Of a DNA stretch of 11,210 bases, positions 6,123 through 11,210 are shown one piece after another. The position numbers were made by a program, and so were the translations under genes. The stretch spans positions 1-11,210 of the forward strand of contig JANXLS010000686.1 of the NCBI GenBank assembly GCA_025355035.1, in the 5' to 3' direction. Within the stretch, counting starts at the first letter, position 1; each line of letters opens with the position of its first letter. The stretch comes from Planctomycetota bacterium (GTDB lineage: Bacteria; Planctomycetota; SZUA-567; H5-PLA8). The notes beneath the pieces were generated by a model. The model was given only the letters and a program-made list of their open reading frames with translations. It searched no databases and was not told the DNA's origin.

Positions 6123-8969
6123 TTAAATGCACGTTTTGCAGGGGCGACACTTTTCGATCTTCGGTTCGACGGGGCGCGGGTACTTCGCCAGCGGGGCGCT
6201 CTTTTCGCTGATGTTGGCTTCTTCTTCATCAAACAAGATGATGCGCGAGTTAACCAAAACCAACAGATTTCGGCGGACGCGTTCCTTGTTATTCGTCGTG
6301 AATAAGCGTCCGATGATCGGAAGATCAGAAAGTAACGGCACACCGGTTTTGGTGTCGATTTTGCGATCGTTGATCAAACCGGAGAAGAGCATTGTGCCGT
6401 TATCCGGAATCGTGACGGTCGTGTTGATGGAGCGCAGTTCCAGATTCGGCAATTCGATCGGAAGATTGATCGCACCTCCTCCCGCGGTAATACTTCCGCC
6501 GCTGGTGATGAAGAGAATCGTGGGTGGCGTCAATTCGATCGCGGTACCGGGCTTCAATTCCAGCGTGATGTATTTCTTATCATTTGAAACCGTCGGTCTG
6601 ACTTCCAGAACGACTCCGGTGAGGAAGCTGCTGACGACGGGATCGTAAACGGCGCCGGAGATGTCGTAATCCTTGATGTAGGAACGCTGTTGGGCCACCA
6701 AAATGTGCGAGCGCTGGTTGTTGAACTGCATTAGCTTCGGTGCGAGCAACTGGTCCGCAGTCTGGTCCTTGCGGAGCGCCTGCAATACGGCGCTGGTTTG
6801 AAGGCTCTGCAGGAATCGGAATTGGAACAAGGCTCCCTGCTGCGGACTGCTCAAAACCGATTGACCGAGCGCCGACGACAGTGGATTGGCGGGCAAAATG
6901 TTCTGGGTCAAACCTTGGAACAACACAGGCGATCCAAACGCTTTCGAATACCATTGGCGTCGGAAACCAACGGGGGCAAGATTAGGGCCAAACGAAGAAC
7001 TGCCGCCATTGGGGAAATTGGCATCCAAACGCGGGTGCAGCAACAAAATTGGAAGCGGACCCTTCGCTCGGTTAACATAGGGCGGCGTTGCCTGAAAATT
7101 TTGAAACTGGAACGGTGGCGATGAATTGATGTCGCTGGGCAGCGCGGTCAATCCCGGACCACCCCCGGCGGCGAACAATCCGAAACGCGATGGTGAATGC
7201 AATGGATCGACGGCAACGTTGGGCAGCTGCTGGGAGTTGGGGGCCGCATCCAAACCCGTCAAACTGATCCCGATCGTTTCCAAGAAATTGTCCTGAACGT
7301 CGACGAATCGAACCTGCGTCAGAACCTGAATGGTCTGTGTTTCGCGGAAGCTGCGGAGCAACTGACGGATCCGTTCGTGGACTTCGGGGCGTTGGAAGAC
7401 AACGAGTTTGCCGTTGCTGACATCGATCGTGAACTGAGGATCGGCAAACTCGGCCTGTAGAATTTTTTCCTTAATCAACGAAGCCAAATCCGTGTCCGCC
7501 AACCCACCCGAAGCGGGAGGAGCGGCGAACGGATCGGCTCCGGCACCCCCCGCACCAGCGGCAACACCCAAATCGATTCGGGGGCCGGGGAAGTCGGTGA
7601 CGGTTGTTGTCAAATCGCGAATGTCGTAGATTTCAAGTTCGCCAGTGGCTTGAATGTCGGCTTTTTTCGTGATGTAGACAGCCTGATTGCGAAGTTCGTA
7701 TTCCAGTTCAGCCAATTTCAAGACCCACTTCAGCGCCGAATCCAACGGCATATCCTTCACGTTCAAACTGATCGGATTCTTGCCGACTTCAGTTGCTGCT
7801 TTGGGGTCCAGAATGATGCTGATTTTGCTTTGCGAACTGAGAAACTTGATCGCTTCTTCCAGCGGATTTTCGATAAATTCGAACGTCACCAACCGCTTGA
7901 GCTTGTTGCGAATTTCGTCCTTCCACGGCTCTTCGGAGCGGCGGCGCGTATCTTGTGACGTTCGCTGGGCGATCTGGCGCCAGTCGTCGGGGTAGATCAA
8001 ATAGTCGCTATGCGGAATGTTGAAACGATCCGCGCGCTCGCGGTTGAGCTCGAAGTTCTGCTTGTATTCTTCGCGGATGTATTTGTCGCGCGCATCGAAC
8101 GCTTTATCACGCGTAGCAACAATGATTTTGGCTGCATCCGCGTTTCCGGGATCCAATTCATTGACTTTTTGAGCCTGGGCCAACGCCAAGGCGTAACGAC
8201 CGGTTTCAAGCGCGACGCGTGCTTGATCGAGCGCCTGATTCAGAATTCGTTCATTATCCTTGCGGCGGCGTTCCATTTCGTTTTTGGCAAAAACATCGGC
8301 TTGTTTTCGTGCCGATTCGGCCATGCCTTCATGAAGCGTCTTGATCGACTTCTCGCATTCGTTGGTCAACTTGTCGGCTTCATTCTTCTGTGACGTCGTA
8401 TCCACATCGGCGGTCAACCATTTGATGATTTCCTTGGCGCGTTCCAACTCTTTCAGCGCGTTTTCGAGGCGCATGATTTTTTCGGCGGTGCCGAGAATCG
8501 AATCATCTCTTGATGCCATGTAGCGTCGGGCGCGGTCCAACCGGTTGTCCAATTCGACCAATTTAGATTGAACTTCCACCTGGCGATACTCTGCAACATT
8601 TTGGAGGGAATTTTTGATACGGTCGGCGCGGTAGTCGAATTTTTCGCGAACTTTTGACAGGAGGCTGCGAACTTTTTCGTTGGCCCGATCCAACTTGTTC
8701 GCCAACTCGAGCTCCTTCTTAGCCGATTCGTAGTCGAAGCTGTCGTAGAGCCGTTTGCCGGCCTGATAATGGCTTTCGACTTCAACAGCGATTTCTTTCC
8801 GAACCTTCTCCTGATTGGCGGCTTCCTGCTCCAACAACATCTTGGCCTTTTCGTCGACAGCCGGCTGACCGGCTTCACCGGCGCGGACTGGCGAAAGCGC
8901 AGCGAATACCAATGCGAGGAGTACGGCACAGCTTGCTTTAACGTACATAGTTTGGTGTCCAATTTTCAT
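6123..8969 (-). CDS. Secretin B: outer-membrane channel of the type II/III secretion-type secretin superfamily, with helical/TPR N-terminal extension (948 aa)
   Basis: The start is taken as ATG 8969-8967, with GGAGAGAG upstream. An in-frame GTG at 8984 overlaps that site. Residues 1-30 are a signal peptide ending PVRA, with mature GEAGQ. Residues 40-360 are a charged helical region with two TPR-like units (about 67-104 and 246-279). Residues 361-435 match the secretin/TonB N0 (STN) domain: EFIENPLEEAIKFL, then ILDPKAA and ISLNVKDMPLDSALKWVL. A Gly/Ala/Pro linker (about 467-490) leads to one N1-like module (492-545). The secretin core runs from about 547 to 915, interrupted by a Pro/Gly/Phe-rich insert (575-715) and ending with the family signature VPLLSDLPIIGRLF (877-890) and RIILFDEEE. 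Canonical GspD is about 650-700 residues with N0-N3; here only N0 and one N1-like module are evident. The protein ends CRPCKTCI. Known secretins form 12- to 15-mer gated rings; the substrate here is unknown. Confidence 0.93.
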   Translation of the reverse strand: MKIGHQTMYVKASCAVLLALVFAALSPVRAGEAGQPAVDEKAKMLLEQEAANQEKVRKEIAVEVESHYQAGKRLYDSFDYESAKKELELANKLDRANEKVRSLLSKVREKFDYRADRIKNSLQNVAEYRQVEVQSKLVELDNRLDRARRYMASRDDSILGTAEKIMRLENALKELERAKEIIKWLTADVDTTSQKNEADKLTNECEKSIKTLHEGMAESARKQADVFAKNEMERRRKDNERILNQALDQARVALETGRYALALAQAQKVNELDPGNADAAKIIVATRDKAFDARDKYIREEYKQNFELNRERADRFNIPHSDYLIYPDDWRQIAQRTSQDTRRRSEEPWKDEIRNKLKRLVTFEFIENPLEEAIKFLSSQSKISIILDPKAATEVGKNPISLNVKDMPLDSALKWVLKLAELEYELRNQAVYITKKADIQATGELEIYDIRDLTTTVTDFPGPRIDLGVAAGAGGAGADPFAAPPASGGLADTDLASLIKEKILQAEFADPQFTIDVSNGKLVVFQRPEVHERIRQLLRSFRETQTIQVLTQVRFVDVQDNFLETIGISLTGLDAAPNSQQLPNVAVDPLHSPSRFGLFAAGGGPGLTALPSDINSSPPFQFQNFQATPPYVNRAKGPLPILLLHPRLDANFPNGGSSSFGPNLAPVGFRRQWYSKAFGSPVLFQGLTQNILPANPLSSALGQSVLSSPQQGALFQFRFLQSLQTSAVLQALRKDQTADQLLAPKLMQFNNQRSHILVAQQRSYIKDYDISGAVYDPVVSSFLTGVVLEVRPTVSNDKKYITLELKPGTAIELTPPTILFITSGGSITAGGGAINLPIELPNLELRSINTTVTIPDNGTMLFSGLINDRKIDTKTGVPLLSDLPIIGRLFTTNNKERVRRNLLVLVNSRIILFDEEEANISEKSAPLAKYPRPVEPKIEKCRPCKTCI

Positions 8970-8974
8970 CGAGA

Positions 8975-8982
8975 CTCTCTCC
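8975..8982 (-). promoter_or_regulatory. Ribosome-binding site of secretin B
   Basis: The minus strand reads GGAGAGAG, with GGAG nine bases before the ATG at 8969. The alternative GTG codon (8984-8982) runs into this site, which argues for the ATG as the start. A weaker AGGA lies five bases before that GTG, so the longer form (five extra residues) is not excluded. Confidence 0.65.
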
Positions 8983-9021
8983 ACTTCCGTCCTTTTTTTC
9001 GATTCTTTCCGACCTGCCGTT

Positions 9022-9042
9022 GCGATGTCGCCTCACCATCGC
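9022..9042 (-). other. Short inverted repeat after secretin A
   Basis: GCGATG (9022-9027) and CATCGC (9037-9042) pair around a 9-base loop, two bases past the stop of secretin A. A run of seven T bases on the plus strand (8993-8999) lies further downstream and reads as A on the minus strand, so it cannot act as a terminator tract for this transcript. Readthrough into secretin B is expected. Confidence 0.4.
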
Positions 9043-9044
9043 TA

Positions 9045-11210
9045 CTAGTGGAGCAGTTTCTCTTCTTCTTCGTTGAACAAAATGATGCGCGGGCTGATCA
9101 GGATCGCGAGGTTGCTCTTGGCGTTGTCCACCGTATTCCAGCGGAACAGGCGTCCAATCACGGGCAGATCGCTCATGAAAGGCACTCCGTTTTCAGCGTT
9201 GAACTTCACATTTTTGTACAGTCCACCAATCAACATGATTCCACCGTCAGGCACAGTCGCCGTCGTTCGAACTTTTTGAATCGACAATTCGGGGAACTGA
9301 ATTGGGAACGAGAGGAAGACGAGGACATTGACGTTAGCACCGCTGTTAACCTGGAACGTATCGATCTGGCGCGTGACGAGGTTGGTCAATTCGGTGACAG
9401 TTGGACGCAATTCCAAGGTGACATAGCGGCGATCGCTTGACACGATGGGCTTGACATCCAGAACGACACCGACGAGAAATTGACGGACGACGGGATCGTA
9501 CGCGTCCCCGGAGATTTCGTAGTCGGAGACGTACGACTGCTGCCGGGCGACGAACATATTGGCGCGCTGCGTGTTGAAGACGGTCAAACGCGGAGCGATC
9601 AATGTGCTCGAATTTTCGCGGACAGCCATGGCTCGGATGAAGGCCTGAACCTGGGCGTTGTTTAAAATCGAGACTTGGGCCGACAATCCACCCTGACGGA
9701 CGGAATTGGTGGTATCCGACGCAGAAATGGTTGACGGATCGTTCGGGAAGAAATTGATGACGTGATTGACGATCGATCCGACCGTCGAGATCAAACCGCC
9801 ACTTTGTTTTGACGGACCGCTGACGAAACCGGGGAACGGCGCGTTCGGCGGGGTCGTATCCGTCGACGCTGGAACTCGCGGCTGGAGGAAGCCGGTTGGG
9901 GCAGCCAAGCGTCGCAAATCGCCGAAGTCGCCGAACAGAACGTTCGGATCGAGACCTTGGAATTCGACGCCGGTTTGTTCCAGATAGGCTTCGCGAATGG
10001 AGAGGAAGCGCGATTCGATGTTGATCATCATCTTCTGCGTTGAGCGGAAGTTGCTGAGCAATTTTTCGATCAAGCTGTGAATTTCAGGGCGCTGCATGAC
10101 GACCAACTTGCCGCCCTTTTCTTCAATCGACGCACCGGTCGCCGGGTCCCATGACAACGGCATGATACGCGTCTTGATCATTTCCTGAATGGTTGCATTG
10201 GTCGGGGGCTGTGTTTTAGCTCCGCCACCACCAAACGGGGACAATCCGCCGCCGCCACCGGCGGCACCTTTATCCCCGGCAACTGTGATCTGGAATTCGG
10301 GTCCCGGGAAGTCCTGGATGTTTTGCGTCAAATCGCTCACGTCGTAGATGCGCATTTCGAGCGGAGCTTGAAGCGTCTGTGGCTTGCCGATGTAAATGGC
10401 GTGATCCTGAAGGACATATTCCAATTCGCCGAGTTTCAGAATCCAGTCCAGCGCCACGTCAAGATTCATATCGGGGACGCGGAGATTGATCGGGGGCGGG
10501 GCGGCCTGAAGCACCTTCGGATCGATGATCATCGTCACGCCGGAGAGGCTGCGCATTTGACCAATGACGTCAGCGAGCTGCGCGTCCACGAATTCGAGCG
10601 CGACTTTGCGCTGGAGCTTCTTGCGGATTTCGGCCTTCCATGGTTCTTCGGCGACTTTGCGACCGATTGAAACGTCGGAACGCTTGCTGATTTGAACCCA
10701 ATTCTGAGGGTATTGGATCAATGGAGCGGAACTGATCGACGCTTCATCGACGTCCTGAAACTGTGATCGGTATTCGTTGCGATACATTTCTTGGAAATCT
10801 TTGTGTTCGCCTTGGTGCGCCAAGGAACGGGCTTTGTTCTTGAGTTTTTCCGCGTTTACATTCAACGGATCTAATTCCAGAACGTGCAGCGCCATTCGTT
10901 CGGCGGCCTTGTATTCATGAACGGAAATCAATTCATCCGTGTGCGCCAGCATCTTGTCGATGCGGATTTTCCACAACTCAACATCCTTGGTCTTTTCGAG
11001 CTGAGCTGCCCTGAGTGCGGCTGATCGGTTGTTGTAGCGGACTTCTTCGTTGTCTTTGTCGATCTTGCCACGAACGCGCAGCATGGCTTCTTCGGCCTGG
11101 CGTCGGACGCCGGGGAGTTCGGCGGCTGGCGGCATCCAATTGATGATTTCGATGACGCGGCGATAACGGTCCTGAGCTTGTTCGAGGAAACGCATGCGTT
11201 CGGAGATTGA
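9045..11210 (-). CDS. Secretin A: type II/III secretion-type secretin paralogue of B, C-terminal 721 residues, cut by right edge
   Basis: The frame is open at base 11210 (first visible residues SISERMRFLE), so the ATG at 11195 is probably internal. Collinearity with secretin B suggests that about 160 N-terminal residues, including a signal peptide, lie outside the window. Counting visible residues: a charged helical region with one TPR-like unit (about 84-125, ...HVLELDPLNVNAEK); STN/N0 domain 204-276 (ALEFVDAQLADVIGQM, MIIDPKV, INLRVPDMNLDVALDWIL); linker YDVSDLTQNIQDFPGP and a Gly-rich stretch (313-332); one N1-like module (338-390); secretin core from about 391 to 713 with an insert near 420-505; signature VPFMSDLPVIGRLF (676-689); end RIILFNEEEEKLLH. 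It shares EEPWKxEIRxKLxRxV and ARQQSYVSDYEISG-type blocks with B but lacks B's cysteine tail. It probably forms an outer-membrane ring. Whether it mixes with B is unknown. The stop is TAG at 9047-9045, 75 bases before secretin B. Confidence 0.92.
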   Translation of the reverse strand, partial: SISERMRFLEQAQDRYRRVIEIINWMPPAAELPGVRRQAEEAMLRVRGKIDKDNEEVRYNNRSAALRAAQLEKTKDVELWKIRIDKMLAHTDELISVHEYKAAERMALHVLELDPLNVNAEKLKNKARSLAHQGEHKDFQEMYRNEYRSQFQDVDEASISSAPLIQYPQNWVQISKRSDVSIGRKVAEEPWKAEIRKKLQRKVALEFVDAQLADVIGQMRSLSGVTMIIDPKVLQAAPPPINLRVPDMNLDVALDWILKLGELEYVLQDHAIYIGKPQTLQAPLEMRIYDVSDLTQNIQDFPGPEFQITVAGDKGAAGGGGGLSPFGGGGAKTQPPTNATIQEMIKTRIMPLSWDPATGASIEEKGGKLVVMQRPEIHSLIEKLLSNFRSTQKMMINIESRFLSIREAYLEQTGVEFQGLDPNVLFGDFGDLRRLAAPTGFLQPRVPASTDTTPPNAPFPGFVSGPSKQSGGLISTVGSIVNHVINFFPNDPSTISASDTTNSVRQGGLSAQVSILNNAQVQAFIRAMAVRENSSTLIAPRLTVFNTQRANMFVARQQSYVSDYEISGDAYDPVVRQFLVGVVLDVKPIVSSDRRYVTLELRPTVTELTNLVTRQIDTFQVNSGANVNVLVFLSFPIQFPELSIQKVRTTATVPDGGIMLIGGLYKNVKFNAENGVPFMSDLPVIGRLFRWNTVDNAKSNLAILISPRIILFNEEEEKLLH

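Noticed and set aside
8769..9440. Open frame of 223 codons on the plus strand bridging the two secretin genes
   Set aside because: It is antisense to the conserved signature end of secretin A and to the signal-peptide end of secretin B, without any recognisable motif.
1..11210. CRISPR arrays, tRNA or rRNA genes, insertion sequences or attachment sites
   Set aside because: No regularly spaced direct repeats, no cloverleaf or rRNA-like stretch and no transposase or terminal inverted repeats were seen. The only repeats are the coding DAPK units and intergenic hairpins listed.

Overview
This window looks like accessory or envelope-associated DNA of a Gram-negative, secretin-bearing bacterium. 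I favour a member of the Planctomycetota or a related PVC lineage. That rests on style: very large TPR/helical exported proteins, Lys/Pro/Ala-rich tails, and secretins with long helical N-terminal extensions and a YD(I/V)xDLT...DFPGP linker. No rRNA or other marker gene is present, so the phylum is an inference. All five genes lie on the minus strand, so transcription runs from the right edge to the left edge.

In order of transcription: (1) 11210-9045, the C-terminal 721 residues of a secretin (call it A) whose start lies beyond the right edge; (2) 8969-6123, a complete 948-residue secretin paralogue (B) with a signal peptide; (3) 5924-2133, a 1263-residue exported helical/TPR-like protein; (4) 2054-705, a 449-residue exported TPR-like protein; then a textbook intrinsic terminator at 645-675; and (5) 537-1, the first 179 residues of a zinc-dependent medium-chain dehydrogenase that starts a separate unit and runs off the left edge. 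Gaps inside the four-gene cluster are 75, 198 and 78 bases. Three of them carry perfect inverted repeats but none has a proper T tract, while the only convincing terminator follows the fourth gene. The four genes therefore probably form one operon or a closely linked set.

Likely joint role (inference): two related secretins form one or two outer-membrane channels, and two large periplasmic TPR-type proteins act as scaffold, assembly or docking partners. No ATPase, inner-membrane platform protein, pseudopilin or prepilin peptidase lies in the window, so this is not a recognisable type II secretion or type IV pilus operon. Three features link the proteins beyond gene order: secretin B and the 449-residue protein share an identical predicted mature N-terminus (RA|GEAGQ), the two TPR proteins end in similar DAPK-repeat tails, and secretin B ends in a CxxCxxC tail that A lacks. 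This cluster is the candidate undescribed system. The dehydrogenase looks unrelated.
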